Positions 40,626-52,205 of a stretch of DNA of 64,000 bases are shown here, one piece after another. The notes below the pieces were generated by a model that worked only from the letters and a program-made list of their open reading frames with translations, was not told the DNA's origin and ran no database searches. The stretch covers positions 682,001-746,000 of the forward strand of contig NZ_CANMVK010000002.1 of NCBI RefSeq assembly GCF_947501405.1, written 5' to 3'. A program made the position numbers and the translations under genes. Origin of the DNA: an uncultured Hoeflea sp. GTDB taxonomy: Bacteria; Pseudomonadota; Alphaproteobacteria; Rhizobiales; Rhizobiaceae. The stretch's first letter is position 1. Every line of letters starts with the position of its first letter.

Positions 40626-40720
40626 CCGCTTAATGCATCTATGCTGCGCCGGCATCGCTGCCGGTGCGGCCTCTGATGACCCGGTTGCCGGGTCCGCCAC
40701 GGCTTCATGATTTAGGGAAA

Positions 40721-41167
40721 TTACTGGCTGGGTGTCTTTGTGGAGTGCTCGACCTTGAAGCGGGCGAACAGGAAGACGCCATTGATGGCGCCGCCACCAT
40801 TGTCGGAGAACCTTGAGGATTCGCCGACGCACATCACCGGGATGTGGCTGCCGTCTTTGTGAACGATAGTGGTCGAGAAGCAGAAGGACGATGCGCTCAT
40901 CGCCGCCACCTCGAACAGTTCGAGCACATGCTGGCGGTGCTCGGCGTCGTAACACCGGACCAGGTTGAGCAGACCGAAGCTGCCTTCCCCGTCAAGGTCG
41001 TGATGCTGTTGCGCAGCGGGTCCGAGATGAAAAACCCCGGTGGCAAGATCGGCCGTCCAGCTCTCAATACGGCAGAAATGCGAGATCAATTCCGGATCGG
41101 GTGCGACGAAGCCCTGCGGCGGCGCGCCAAAACCTGTAGTGCCGTCTGCTTTGGTGATCTTGAACAA
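40721..41167 (-). CDS. Small stand-alone PAS-domain protein
   Basis: 148 residues that are essentially one PAS fold (ESWTADLATGVFHLG, NLVRCYDAEHRQHVLELFE, FSTTIVHKDGSHIPVMCVGESSR). No helix-turn-helix, kinase or cyclase part is attached, so it may be a ligand- or redox-sensing adaptor. Start is TTG at 41167 with GGAG 6 bases upstream. It points away from a 473-base AT-rich gap and lies downstream of the groEL terminator; no partner is evident. Confidence 0.75.
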   Translation of the reverse strand: MFKITKADGTTGFGAPPQGFVAPDPELISHFCRIESWTADLATGVFHLGPAAQQHHDLDGEGSFGLLNLVRCYDAEHRQHVLELFEVAAMSASSFCFSTTIVHKDGSHIPVMCVGESSRFSDNGGGAINGVFLFARFKVEHSTKTPSQ

Positions 41168-41510
41168 GACCCACTCCGGTCGCCATTAAAAATTGAAACA
41201 TCTTATTCACCCTGTCCGCCCGGGCGGCGCTTCATGCGCATTCCGGTTGATCTGGGCATTCATCGATCCGGCCTACAAATCAGGTTCGGATCAAATCGAC
41301 AAGCCGTCTGACGCCTGCCCAATATCAAGCGATGACAGGGTACCGCATTGGTCCGTGTAAGCCCGAACCGTACCGCAATCAATCACATCCTTTATCTTCA
41401 GTTAATGGTTAAACTACTACTAAAATTAGTCATTCAAATATCGCCTTGGATATCGGGCCGCTTGAACGCAACCACTCAAGTCAAGCGGAAACCGGCGCCT
41501 CGGACACAAC
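41168..41510. other. AT-rich intergenic stretch without a gene
   Basis: No convincing coding frame was found on either strand. The part around 41380-41450 is notably AT-rich for this genome and would suit promoters of the minus-strand PAS gene, but no motif can be named with confidence. Confidence 0.5.
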
Positions 41511-41541
41511 AAAAAGAGGCGGCCCGAAGACCGCCTCTTTG
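41511..41541 (-). terminator. Intrinsic terminator of the groESL operon
   Basis: A 10-bp stem (AAAGAGGCGG with CCGCCTCTTT) with an 8-base loop; on the minus strand it ends in TTTTT. It is 100 bases past the groEL stop. Confidence 0.8.
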
Positions 41542-41640
41542 CTTACTCTTGCCGTTTGGCCGGGTGACTGCTCCACACCATCTAATGGGGTGAGGCAGCT
41601 CTCAGCTCGGGAGCGTCAGCAATAAAGCCAAAAGGCTCGA

Positions 41641-43359
<1,719 letters not shown>

Positions 43360-43656
43360 TTAGCCGAGAATGCCCATGATGTCGCTTTCCTTCATGATCA
43401 GAAGGTCTTCGCCATCAAGCTTGACTTCGGTGCCGGACCATTTGCCGAACAGGACGCGGTCGCCCTCTTTGACGTCAAGCGCGATCAGCTTGCCGTCGTC
43501 GTCGCGGTTGCCCGACCCGACTGCAATGACTTCGCCTTCCTGCGGCTTTTCCTTGGCGGTGTCCGGAATAATGATCCCGCCTTTGGTTTTTTCTTCGGAC
43601 TCGACACGACGGACGACGACGCGGTCGTGGAGCGGACGGAACTTGGTTTTTGCCAT
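43360..43656 (-). CDS. groES: Co-chaperonin GroES
   Basis: 98 residues. Caps the GroEL ring. The start [18 protein letters not shown], the mobile-loop [19 protein letters not shown], and the end [13 protein letters not shown] are all typical. First gene of the operon, 66 bases after the CIRCE element on the minus strand. Confidence 0.98.
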   Translation of the reverse strand: MAKTKFRPLHDRVVVRRVESEEKTKGGIIIPDTAKEKPQEGEVIAVGSGNRDDDGKLIALDVKEGDRVLFGKWSGTEVKLDGEDLLIMKESDIMGILG

Positions 43657-43722
43657 TGTCTATATTCCTTGATCGAATGACAGAAGCGGCTGAGAGCCCC
43701 GGATGGGTCTCATGAAGATTTA

Positions 43723-43749
43723 TTAGCACTCACCAGAAGGGAGTGCTAA
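43723..43749 (-). promoter_or_regulatory. CIRCE operator (HrcA-binding) upstream of groES
   Basis: Perfect TTAGCACTC-N9-GAGTGCTAA, the consensus for the HrcA heat-shock repressor. It sits 66 bases before the groES start, so groESL is repressed by HrcA and freed on heat shock. Confidence 0.97.
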
Positions 43750-43903
43750 CGAAGCGGGAGATAAGGATACGTGCTTACAGAGTCAAGAGATTGGCAGCGC
43801 AATCGCGACGCGTTTTTTGCCGCTGCCGGGCAAAATGCTGACCGGGCCTTGTAATCCGATGCAAGCTGGGCGACATCCATTGCCCGAAAGGAACCACCGG
43901 TCC

Positions 43904-44752
43904 ATGCCACGCAAGATTACCGATCTGGATCACCTGAGCGAACGCGCCGACGTGCTGTTGTGCGACGTATGGGGCGTTCTCCATAACGGCGTCAACCCGT
44001 TCCCGCTTTCCGTCGAGGCTTTGAAAGCCGCCCGCGCGCGCGGGCAGACAGTCATCCTGATCACCAATTCGCCGCGCCCGGCCAAGGGTGTGATCCGCCA
44101 GTTCGACACCATTGGCGTCGATCCCGAGAGCTGGGACGACATCGTCACATCCGGAGATGTGACCCGGCAACTGGTTCTGGACGGCCCCCGGCGCATCTAC
44201 TTCCTGGGACCCGAGCGGGACTTTGCACTTGTCGATGGTCTGGACGTCGAACTGGTCGAGCCCGAGACTGCCGAAGCTGTTTTGTGCACCGGGCTGCTCG
44301 ATGACGAAACCGAGGAAGCGGAGGATTATCGCAGCCTGCTCGAAGGCTTCAGGGCCCGTGAACTGCCATTCATCTGCGCCAATCCCGACCGGGTGGTCGA
44401 GCGCGGTGACAGGCTTGTGCCCTGCGCTGGCGCCCTGGCGGATCTCTATGCCGCGCTTGGCGGTGAAACCCGCATTGCCGGCAAGCCGCATGCGCCGATC
44501 TACCGCGAGGCGATGGCCAGGGCGAAGGCGCTGACCGGCAAGGCCGACAAGACCCGGACCCTGGCGATCGGAGACGGCGTGTCCACCGACATTCGCGGCG
44601 CGCTCGACAATGGTGTGGAGGCGGTGTTCATCGCAAGGGGCATTCATGCCAGCCAGTATCTCGACGGCCGCGTCACCAACGAAGCCAGACTGCAGACGTT
44701 CCTGGAGGGTGAGGGCGTAAACCCGGCCTTCTGGATGGAATGGCTGGCCTGA
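43904..44752 (+). CDS. HAD-superfamily phosphatase (TIGR01459-like)
   Basis: 282 residues. NagD-like HAD phosphatase with motif I LLCDVWGVLHNG (nucleophile Asp near residue 17), motif II VILITNSPRPA, and motif III/IV GKPHAPIYREAM with LAIGDGVSTDIRGALDNG. The group is common in alphaproteobacteria; the substrate is unknown. ATG 43904 is chosen by family length; a weak AAAGGA site lies 12 bases upstream. ribF begins 7 bases after its stop, so the two are probably cotranscribed and the product may act on a flavin phosphate, which is only a suggestion from position. Confidence 0.9.
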   Translation: MPRKITDLDHLSERADVLLCDVWGVLHNGVNPFPLSVEALKAARARGQTVILITNSPRPAKGVIRQFDTIGVDPESWDDIVTSGDVTRQLVLDGPRRIYFLGPERDFALVDGLDVELVEPETAEAVLCTGLLDDETEEAEDYRSLLEGFRARELPFICANPDRVVERGDRLVPCAGALADLYAALGGETRIAGKPHAPIYREAMARAKALTGKADKTRTLAIGDGVSTDIRGALDNGVEAVFIARGIHASQYLDGRVTNEARLQTFLEGEGVNPAFWMEWLA

Positions 44753-44759
44753 GCGGATC

Positions 44760-45764
44760 ATGACGGGACAGGCAATGGCGCGGCGGTTTCACGATGTCAG
44801 GGCGTTCGCAGACGGGCTCAAGGGCGGCGTGGTGGCGATCGGAAATTTCGATGGCGTCCATCGCGGACATCAGGCCGTGCTGGCCCAGGCGATCGACGCC
44901 GCGCGCCAAGCCGGTGTCAGTGCCTCGGTCCTGACCTTCGAGCCGCATCCGCGCACAGTGTTTCGTCCGGACCAACCGGTTTTCAGGCTCACCCCGGCGC
45001 CGATGAAGGCAGCGCTGCTGGGGCATCTGGGCTTTGATGCGGTGGTCGAGCATCCGTTCGACAAAACGTTCTCCGCCCAGTCCGCAGAAACCTTTGTCGC
45101 CGACATCCTGTGCGATTGCCTTGGCGTTCATCATGTGGTGACCGGCTTTGACTTTCATTTCGGCAAGGGCCGCGAAGGCAATCCGGAATTCCTGACCCGG
45201 TCCGGCGAGCGTCATGGTTTCGGCGTCACTCTTGTCGATGCCTTCCGTGACGAGAACGCGCAAGTGGTCTCGTCAAGCCGGGTGCGCGAAGCGCTGGCTG
45301 AAGGCAGTCTCGGCGAAGCGGCCGCACTCCTGGGATACCGTTTCGCGGTGTCTTCGAAGATCCTGCATGGCCAGAAACTGGGCCGCACCCTCGGTTACCC
45401 GACCGCCAATATGGCGTTGCCGCCCGAAACCGAACTGAAACCCGGGATCTACGCCGTCCGTTTTCGCCGGCCCTACGGCGTTGTTTACGACGGTGTGGCG
45501 AGTTTCGGTCGCCGCCCCACTGTGGCCGAGGATGGCGCGGCGCTGCTTCTGGAAACCTATCTGTTCGATTTCTCGGGCGATCTCTATGGCGAAACCTGCA
45601 CGGTGTCGCTGGTCTCCTATCTGCGCGGCGAGGAAAAATTCGATGGCCTCGACCCGCTGGTGGCGCAGATGCGGATCGACGAAGCCGAAGCCCGGGCAGT
45701 GCTGGCTCAGATAAAGCCGCTGTCACCGCTTGATGCGGCCATGACCTTTGAGACGGTCACATGA
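44760..45764 (+). CDS. ribF: Bifunctional riboflavin kinase / FMN adenylyltransferase
   Basis: 334 residues. Makes FMN from riboflavin, then FAD. The N-terminal adenylyltransferase domain has AIGNFDGVHRGHQAVL (HxGH nucleotide motif, about residues 27-40) and TGFDFHFGKGREGN, SSSRVREAL; the C-terminal kinase domain has KLGRTLGYPTANMALP, the ATP-binding PTAN Thr, and LETYLFDFSGDLYG. The stop overlaps the next SDR gene by 4 bases (ATGA). Confidence 0.97.
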   Translation: MTGQAMARRFHDVRAFADGLKGGVVAIGNFDGVHRGHQAVLAQAIDAARQAGVSASVLTFEPHPRTVFRPDQPVFRLTPAPMKAALLGHLGFDAVVEHPFDKTFSAQSAETFVADILCDCLGVHHVVTGFDFHFGKGREGNPEFLTRSGERHGFGVTLVDAFRDENAQVVSSSRVREALAEGSLGEAAALLGYRFAVSSKILHGQKLGRTLGYPTANMALPPETELKPGIYAVRFRRPYGVVYDGVASFGRRPTVAEDGAALLLETYLFDFSGDLYGETCTVSLVSYLRGEEKFDGLDPLVAQMRIDEAEARAVLAQIKPLSPLDAAMTFETVT

Positions 45765-46480
45765 TCGGCGCCAAGCCACGCCGCATGCTGATCACCGGCG
45801 GTAATGCCGGCATCGGCCTGGCGCTGGCCAAGAAGCTCGCCGGCCGCCACCAATTGCTGCTTTCGGGCCGCAAACCGCACGCGGATGTGGCGGACCTGAT
45901 CCCGGCAGGCGCTGCCTATGTGGTGGCTGATCAGTCCGATCCGCAAGCCTCGGCGCAGGCGCTGGTCGATGGCGTTCGCGAACTGGGCTGGGATGGCCTC
46001 GACAATGCCGTCCTCAATGCCGGATTGGGTATGGCCGCGGTCGATGGCATCGACACCACGGAAGCCATACGCCGGACGCTTGACGTCAATCTTGCGGCGG
46101 CGATCGCCCAGGCCAGGGCGCTGTATCCGCTGTTGGAAAAAACCAAAGGTACGCTCACCTTCGTCGGCTCGGTGGCGCACAAGGGCTCGGCCACGATACC
46201 TGCCTATGCCGCCTCCAAAGCCGGGCTGCAAGGCCTGGCGCGGGCCTTGAGGTCGGAATGGAGCGGACGGGTGTCGGTGCAGATCGTACATCCGGGTCCG
46301 ACCAAGACGGAAATCCACGACAAGGCCGGCTATGACCCCGGACCCATGCGGGCGCTGTTTCTCGATGTCGGGGATGTGGCCAAGATGATGGCCTCGGCGA
46401 TTGCCACGCGGCGCTCGCCGGTGACGGTCTCCTGGGTGCGCTATCTCAATGGCGGCGCCTTTACGGGGCGGCGGTTGTGA
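45761..46480 (+). CDS. Short-chain dehydrogenase/reductase, SDR 1
   Basis: 239 residues. Rossmann-fold SDR with the dinucleotide motif TGGNAGIGLALA (about residues 12-23), NAGLGMA, the Ser in FVGSVAHKG, and the catalytic YAASKAG (Tyr-x3-Lys). The substrate is not predictable. Coupled to ribF by ATGA and to the next SDR gene by another 4-base overlap (GTGA), so ribF-SDR-SDR are translated as a chain. Confidence 0.9.
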   Translation: MIGAKPRRMLITGGNAGIGLALAKKLAGRHQLLLSGRKPHADVADLIPAGAAYVVADQSDPQASAQALVDGVRELGWDGLDNAVLNAGLGMAAVDGIDTTEAIRRTLDVNLAAAIAQARALYPLLEKTKGTLTFVGSVAHKGSATIPAYAASKAGLQGLARALRSEWSGRVSVQIVHPGPTKTEIHDKAGYDPGPMRALFLDVGDVAKMMASAIATRRSPVTVSWVRYLNGGAFTGRRL

Positions 46481-47271
46481 GCGCGGCGCCAGACGCGTCC
46501 CCAAGGCGCGCCCTGGTGACCGGCGGCAGCGCCGGCCTTGGCGCCGCCTGCGTGCGCTGGCTTGCCGGGCGCGGCTTCGATGTTGTCTCGCTTGACCGCG
46601 ACCCGCCGCAACCGGACGCGCAAGGCGCGTCCGGTTGCGACTCACGTACCGGCGCGGTGCGTCATCATCAATGCGATCTCGCAGACCGCGATGCCCTCGA
46701 TCAGGCGCTCAAGACGCTGGTCGACGAAGAGCCCTTCGATCTGGTTGTTCTCAATGCCGGGATCAGCGCCGCCGGCCGGTTTGAAGACATCGACACGGCA
46801 ACCCAACTCGCGGTGTTGCGGATCAACACTGAAGCACCGATGGTCATCGCGGCACGGCTTTTAGGCGCGAAAGCCGTAAATCCCGGTGCGGCCATGCTGT
46901 TTGTCTCTTCACTGTCGCATTTCACCGGCTATCCCGGCGCCGCCGGTTACGCCGCCTCCAAGGATGCGCTGGCGGTCTACGCCAAAAGCATGCGCAAGGC
47001 CGCAAAGGCGCGCGGCGTGTCCATCACGGTCGCATTTCCCGGGCCACTGCGCACCGCCCATGCGGAGCGCTATGCGCCCAAAGGCGCTGATGCCAGCAAG
47101 CGCATGGATCCCGATCAGGCGGCGCACGCGATCCTCAGCGATGCGATCTCGGGCCGCAAGACATCGATCCCCGGCATGCCCAACCGTACCTTCGCCATCA
47201 TCGGCAGGCTCGCACCCAAACCGGTCACCGCGCTGATGCGCCGGCTGATCTACGCGAAGCTGGAGGGGTAG
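46477..47271 (+). CDS. Short-chain dehydrogenase/reductase, SDR 2
   Basis: 264 residues. SDR with TGGSAGLGAACV (about residues 15-26), LNAGISAAG, the Ser in LFVSSLSHFTG and the catalytic YAASKDA, followed by a C-terminal PGMPNRTFAIIGRLAPKPVTALMRRL region as in ketoreductase-like SDRs of lipid metabolism. GTG start overlapping the previous gene. It is not close in sequence to SDR 1 beyond the fold. Confidence 0.9.
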   Translation: MSAAPDASPRRALVTGGSAGLGAACVRWLAGRGFDVVSLDRDPPQPDAQGASGCDSRTGAVRHHQCDLADRDALDQALKTLVDEEPFDLVVLNAGISAAGRFEDIDTATQLAVLRINTEAPMVIAARLLGAKAVNPGAAMLFVSSLSHFTGYPGAAGYAASKDALAVYAKSMRKAAKARGVSITVAFPGPLRTAHAERYAPKGADASKRMDPDQAAHAILSDAISGRKTSIPGMPNRTFAIIGRLAPKPVTALMRRLIYAKLEG

Positions 47272-47427
47272 GGTGCCGGGCGTCCAAAAATGTCCTTTTC
47301 AGGTCATTCGCACCGATCCTTGGTTCCGGGCGCTCAATATTCTTTTCATGCGCGGCAAAAACCATTATGTACGCGCCATGACCACGGCTGTCCCGATCAC
47401 AGGCTCTCCGCCGATACGAATTATGGA

Positions 47428-47485
47428 CCCGGTTTCCCGCTGAGCATCGGCCTCGCTGGGAACCGGGCATTTGGCGCTTTGCGCC
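47428..47485 (+). other. Two hairpins in the ileS leader
   Basis: A long stem-loop (CCCGGTTTCCC / GGGAACCGGG with one bulged T, 47428-47467) is followed by a short GGCGC-TTT-GCGCC-like hairpin (47473-47485) about 64 bases before the ileS start. No strong T run follows either, so they may be leader structure and not terminators. Confidence 0.4.
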
Positions 47486-47548
47486 TGCTTATTTGACCCC
47501 TCCGACCTCACGTCATTCCGGGCCATCAGCCCAAAAGATTGCGACACC

Positions 47549-50500
47549 ATGACCGACACCACCGAAAAGCTCGACTACTCCAAGACCCTCAACCTGCCTG
47601 AAACCGACTTCCCCATGCGCGGCGGCCTGCCCAAGAAGGAGCCAGAACTTGTGGCCCGCTGGCAGGAGATGCGGCTTTACGACAAGCTGCGTGAAACCTC
47701 CGCCGGGCGGCCGAAATATGTGCTTCATGACGGCCCGCCCTACGCCAATGGCAACATCCATATCGGCCATGCGCTCAACAAGATCCTGAAGGATGTGATC
47801 ACCCGTTCGTTCCAGATGCGCGGGTATGATTCCAACTATGTGCCGGGCTGGGATTGCCACGGCCTGCCGATCGAGTGGAAGATCGAGGAGGAGAACTATC
47901 GCTCCAAGGGCAAGGAAAAGCCCGATTTGAGCGAACCCTCGGCGATGCTCGAATTCCGCCGCGAATGCCGCGATTACGCCGACCACTGGATCACGGTTCA
48001 GTCCGACGAATTCAAGCGGCTGGGCATCGAGGGCGATTTCGACAAGCCCTACAAGACCATGGATTATCACGCCGAGGCCCGGATTGCCGGCGAACTCCTC
48101 AAGATCGCCAAGACCGGCCAGCTCTATCGCGGTTCCAAGCCGATCATGTGGTCGGTGGTCGAGCGCACCGCGCTGGCCGAGGCGGAAGTCGAGTACCAGG
48201 ATTACGAAAGCGACACGATCTGGGTGAAGTTCCCCGTCTCCGTGGTCGCCAAACCCGCTGACGCCAATGCCGCACCGGCTCCGAGTGTTTCCTCCCAGAC
48301 CTTCTATCCCGATCTGGAAGATGCTCACGTGGTCATCTGGACCACCACGCCCTGGACCATCCCCGGCAACCGCGCCATCTCCTACTCTTCGCGGATCACC
48401 TACGGTCTCTACGAGGTCACCGCGGCGGAGAATGAATTTGGCCCGCAACCCGGTGAAAAGCTGATCTTCGCTGATGCGCTGGCCGAGGAATGCTTTGCCA
48501 AGGCCAAGCTCGAATTCAAGCGCCTGCGTGATGTGTCGGCAGATGAACTCGGAGCCATCACCTGCGCCCATCCGCTCAAGGGGCTTGGCGGCGGCTATCA
48601 GTTCGTTGTGCCGCTGCTCGATGGTGAGCATGTGACCGACGATGCCGGCACCGGCTTCGTCCACACAGCCCCTGGCCACGGCCGCGAGGATTTTGACGCC
48701 TGGATGGACAATGCCCGCGATCTCGAGGCGCGCGGCATCTCTTCCGCGATCCCGTTCACCGTTGACGATGCTGGATACTACACCAAGGACGCGCCCGGCC
48801 TCGGCCCCGACCGCGAGGGCGGTCCCGCGCGGGTGATCGACGACAAGGGCAAGAAGGGAGACGCCAACCAGGCGGTCATCACTGCGCTTATCGGCGCTGG
48901 TAACCTGTTTGCCCGCGGCCGGCTCAAGCACACCTATCCGCATTCATGGCGCTCGAAAAAGCCGGTGATCTTCCGCAACACGCCGCAATGGTTCGTGCAT
49001 ATGGATAAAATGCTTGATGAACATGTTCGCGAGCTACGGCGGGAGCTGCAAGAAGTTGTGAATCAATTTGGCCACAATTCTGAAGAATTCAGAACAAAGC
49101 ATGGAGAGATTCTAGAGTACGAGAAAAAGAATCCTACCACCCTACGCGGCCGTGCTTTGAAGGCGATTGATGAAACTCGGTTTGTGCCCGGGCAAGGCCA
49201 GGCCCGTCTGCGCACCATGATCGAAGACCGGCCCGACTGGGTGCTCTCGCGCCAACGGGCCTGGGGCGTGCCGATCGTCGTCTTTGCCGATGAGGATGGC
49301 AACGTGCTGGTCGATGACGCGGTCAACGCCCGCATCCTCGAGGCCTTTGAAGCTGAAGGCGCCGACGCCTGGTTCGCTGAAGGCGCCAAGGAACGGTTCC
49401 TGGGCAACGACAACGATCCCGACAAGTGGATCCAGGTTATGGACATTCTCGATGTCTGGTTCGACTCGGGCTCCACCCACGCCTTTACGCTGGAAGACCG
49501 TCCTGACCTCAAATGGCCCGCCGATGTCTATCTCGAGGGCTCGGACCAGCATCGCGGCTGGTTCCATTCCTCGCTGCTCGAAAGCTGCGCCACCCGCGGC
49601 CGCGCGCCCTACGACACCGTCATCACCCATGGCTTCACCATGGCTGAAGACGGCCGCAAGATGTCGAAATCGCTCAAGAACCAGGTGTTCCCGCAGGACA
49701 TCATGAAAGAATCGGGCGCCGATATTCTGCGCCTGTGGGTGATGACCACCGATTACTGGGAAGACCAGCGGCTCGGCAAGACCGTGATCAAGACCAACAT
49801 CGACGCCTACCGCAAGCTCAGAAACACCATCCGCTGGATGCTTGGCACGCTGGCCCATGACACCGGCGAAACCGTACCGCCCGCCGATATGCCCGAACTC
49901 GAACGGTTGATGCTCAACCGGCTGAGCGAGCTCGACCAGGTGGTGCGTGAAGGCTACGACAATTTCGACTTCAAGCGCATCACCCGCTCGCTGATCGATT
50001 TCTCCAACATCGAGCTTTCAGCCTTCTATTTCGATATTCGCAAGGACGCGCTTTATTGCGATGCGCCTTCGAGCCTGCGCCGCAAGGCGTCGCTGCAGGT
50101 GATCCGCACCGTGTTCGACTGCCTGGTGACCTGGCTCGCGCCGATGCTGCCCTTCACCATGGAGGAGGCCTGGCTGTCGAAAAACCCTGACGCTGTATCG
50201 GTGCATCTCGAGCAGTTTCCCGAAATCCCTGCCGATTGGCGCGACGCGGCGCTGGCCGCCAAATGGAAAAAGATCCGCACCGTGCGTCGTGTCGTCACTG
50301 GCGCGCTGGAAATCGAGCGCCGCGAAAAGCGCATCGGGTCCTCGCTGGAGGCGGCTCCGGTGGTTCACATCACCGATTCGGAACTGGTCGAGGCAGTGCG
50401 TGACTGCGATTTCGCCGAGATCTGCATCACCTCGGGTCTCACCATTGTCACCGATGCCGGCGCGGACGGAGCCTTCCGGCTCGATGATGTCGGCGCGGTA

Positions 50501-50647
50501 TCAGTGGTGCCGGCGCTGGCTGAGGGACGCAAATGCGCTCGCTCCTGGCGCATCACCGATGATGTCGGCTCCGATCCGGCGTTTCCTGATGTCTCGGCAC
50601 GCGACGCCGCGGCGCTACATGAACTTAAGGCGTTGGGCCGTTTGTAA
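47549..50647 (+). CDS. ileS: Isoleucyl-tRNA synthetase with an internal AT-rich insertion
   Basis: 1032 residues, longer than the ~970 usual in related bacteria (remembered figure). Class I synthetase: HIGH as [11 protein letters not shown] near residue 71, the editing domain in the middle with [15 protein letters not shown], and KMSKS at residues 704-708. Between FVHMDK and [16 protein letters not shown] sits a charged stretch of about 43 residues (488-530; 49010-49138) coded by DNA of about 43% GC, while the flanks are GC-rich. It looks like an in-frame insertion. ATG 47549 has only a weak ribosome site. Confidence 0.93.
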   Translation: MTDTTEKLDYSKTLNLPETDFPMRGGLPKKEPELVARWQEMRLYDKLRETSAGRPKYVLHDGPPYANGNIHIGHALNKILKDVITRSFQMRGYDSNYVPGWDCHGLPIEWKIEEENYRSKGKEKPDLSEPSAMLEFRRECRDYADHWITVQSDEFKRLGIEGDFDKPYKTMDYHAEARIAGELLKIAKTGQLYRGSKPIMWSVVERTALAEAEVEYQDYESDTIWVKFPVSVVAKPADANAAPAPSVSSQTFYPDLEDAHVVIWTTTPWTIPGNRAISYSSRITYGLYEVTAAENEFGPQPGEKLIFADALAEECFAKAKLEFKRLRDVSADELGAITCAHPLKGLGGGYQFVVPLLDGEHVTDDAGTGFVHTAPGHGREDFDAWMDNARDLEARGISSAIPFTVDDAGYYTKDAPGLGPDREGGPARVIDDKGKKGDANQAVITALIGAGNLFARGRLKHTYPHSWRSKKPVIFRNTPQWFVHMDKMLDEHVRELRRELQEVVNQFGHNSEEFRTKHGEILEYEKKNPTTLRGRALKAIDETRFVPGQGQARLRTMIEDRPDWVLSRQRAWGVPIVVFADEDGNVLVDDAVNARILEAFEAEGADAWFAEGAKERFLGNDNDPDKWIQVMDILDVWFDSGSTHAFTLEDRPDLKWPADVYLEGSDQHRGWFHSSLLESCATRGRAPYDTVITHGFTMAEDGRKMSKSLKNQVFPQDIMKESGADILRLWVMTTDYWEDQRLGKTVIKTNIDAYRKLRNTIRWMLGTLAHDTGETVPPADMPELERLMLNRLSELDQVVREGYDNFDFKRITRSLIDFSNIELSAFYFDIRKDALYCDAPSSLRRKASLQVIRTVFDCLVTWLAPMLPFTMEEAWLSKNPDAVSVHLEQFPEIPADWRDAALAAKWKKIRTVRRVVTGALEIERREKRIGSSLEAAPVVHITDSELVEAVRDCDFAEICITSGLTIVTDAGADGAFRLDDVGAVSVVPALAEGRKCARSWRITDDVGSDPAFPDVSARDAAALHELKALGRL

Positions 50648-50866
50648 AAATCCGCCGGGCTTCCAGCGCAGGCGGGCGGGTCCGGGCATTGGCGGCGTTA
50701 AGCCAAATTTGACCGGATCAATTGCCCTCTCTGCGACGATCCGGTAAAACCCTGCGAGAAAATCGGCGGCGCGGACTGACAAACGACTGCGCTGCCCGAA
50801 AATGGTCGGATTGTGCGGCAACAAGCAGTTTGATTTTCGTAAGTCTTCCTGGGACGGGACCGAAGC

Positions 50867-51538
50867 ATGACAATGAAGACCGAGTATCGCGCCGGCGTGA
50901 CTATTGGCGCACTCATTGCCGCAAGCCTGGCGCTGTCAGGCTGCGTGGCCCCTACCTATGGCACCGACAAGACTGCAACAGCACAACTCTTCGACGATGT
51001 GGGCAACATTGCCTCGATCGGAAGAACCCGCAAGGGCGCCTCGATCGAGTACAAGCCGCGGCCCGAAATCGTCAAGCCACCCACCACCGCGAGCCTGCCC
51101 GCGCCGCAGGCCAGCGTCGCTGAAAACAACCCGGCCTGGGTGGAATCTCCCGAGGAAACCCGGAAGCGTCTGATCGCCGATGCGGATGCGAATGCATCCG
51201 GCAACACCGGCTTTACTTCACCGCTCGCTCGCCGCGGCGTTGATTCCGGTGCCGGAGTGTCCGCGGTTGGCGGTGGCCGCGCCGATGGACCGCCGACGCC
51301 GCAGGAAGTGCTCGATCAGCAAAACCAGCGCCAGGCCTACCAGCAGGCGCGCAAGATCCAGCAGGGCGCCTATTCGGACCGCCGCCGCTATCTGTCCGAT
51401 CCGCCGCTGACCTACCGCAAGCCGTCCGAGACCGCGCCGATCGGAGAACTCGGCGAGCCTGAAAGGGCCAAGGAGCGCCGCCGCATTGCCGAGGCCAAGA
51501 AAGAAGGCACCGGCAAGCGATCCTGGTGGCCCTGGTAA
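50867..51538 (+). CDS. Putative outer-membrane/periplasmic lipoprotein
   Basis: 223 residues. Signal peptide with the lipobox LALSGC (Cys at residue 26), then Gly-Ser and Pro-rich low-complexity sequence, a Gln-rich helical piece (QQNQRQAYQQARKIQQG) and a charged C-terminus ending KRSWWPW. No domain is recognised; it looks like a small structural or envelope-stress lipoprotein. ATG 50867 or 50873 are both possible. The 219-base gap upstream after ileS would hold its promoter. Convergent with tadA (12 bases between). Confidence 0.82.
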   Translation: MTMKTEYRAGVTIGALIAASLALSGCVAPTYGTDKTATAQLFDDVGNIASIGRTRKGASIEYKPRPEIVKPPTTASLPAPQASVAENNPAWVESPEETRKRLIADADANASGNTGFTSPLARRGVDSGAGVSAVGGGRADGPPTPQEVLDQQNQRQAYQQARKIQQGAYSDRRRYLSDPPLTYRKPSETAPIGELGEPERAKERRRIAEAKKEGTGKRSWWPW

Positions 51539-51550
51539 ACAGCACACGCC

Positions 51551-51997
51551 CTACCGGCGGGTCTTGAAAAAATCCTTTAAAATGAGCTTGGCGTCGCTGG
51601 CGGCAAGTCCGGAGTAGATTTCCGGCGCATGATGGCATGTCGGCTGGTTGAAGAACCGCACGCCATTGACCACCGCGCCGCCTTTCTCGTCCTCGGTGCC
51701 GAAATAGAGCCGCCGGATCCTGGCGAATGAGATCGCCGCTGCGCACAGGGTGCAGGGCTCGAGCGTGACATAGAGATCGGCGCCATTGAGCCGCTCGCTC
51801 CCCAGCCTCTTTGCCGCCTGGCGGATGGCGAGAAGCTCGGCATGGGCGCTGATGTCGTTGAGCTCCCGGGTACGGTTGCCGGCTTGCGCCAGCACTTCGC
51901 CATCGCGCACCACCACAGCACCCACAGGCACTTCGCCGCGCGCCTGCGCAAGCCGTGCCTCGTCTAGCGCCAGATCCATAAATCCCGTGCCGGTCAT
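51551..51997 (-). CDS. tadA: tRNA-specific adenosine-34 deaminase
   Basis: 148 residues. Deaminates A34 to inosine in the anticodon of tRNA-Arg(ACG). The zinc site is complete: His52 and catalytic Glu54 in AHAELLAI, Cys82 and Cys85 in LEPCTLCAA. Monocistronic; divergent from the rluB-like gene across 208 bases that contain an imperfect direct repeat (52007-52026 and 52051-52070). Confidence 0.96.
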   Translation of the reverse strand: MTGTGFMDLALDEARLAQARGEVPVGAVVVRDGEVLAQAGNRTRELNDISAHAELLAIRQAAKRLGSERLNGADLYVTLEPCTLCAAAISFARIRRLYFGTEDEKGGAVVNGVRFFNQPTCHHAPEIYSGLAASDAKLILKDFFKTRR

Positions 51998-52006
51998 CCG
52001 CGCCTC

Positions 52007-52070
52007 AACCTAATAGACTGCTGCATGTACCCCCTTAACCCCGCGCTCCCAACCTGATAGACAGCCGCAT
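52007..52070. repeat. Imperfect 20-bp direct repeat in the tadA-rluB intergenic region
   Basis: Copies at 52007-52026 and 52051-52070 agree at 17 of 20 positions (core CCT(A/G)ATAGAC), with a period of 44 bases, about four helical turns. It could be an operator or a promoter relic; nothing else shows its role. Confidence 0.6.
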
Positions 52071-52205
52071 AACGCATCGTCGCATCGGGCGCCGGATCCT
52101 TTAAACTCCGCGGAACCGGCTTCAGCGCCCGCACGCACAGATATCTTGCAGTGAACCGACGCCGCCAGACCGGGCGCGGCCCCTGCCAAGCCAGGCAAAC
52201 AGCAA

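Noticed and set aside
40646-40667. 9-bp hairpin after the GST gene
   Set aside because: No T run on either side, so not called a terminator.
41348-41593. 81-codon open frame in the gap before groEL
   Set aside because: No ribosome site or domain, and it runs through the groESL terminator.
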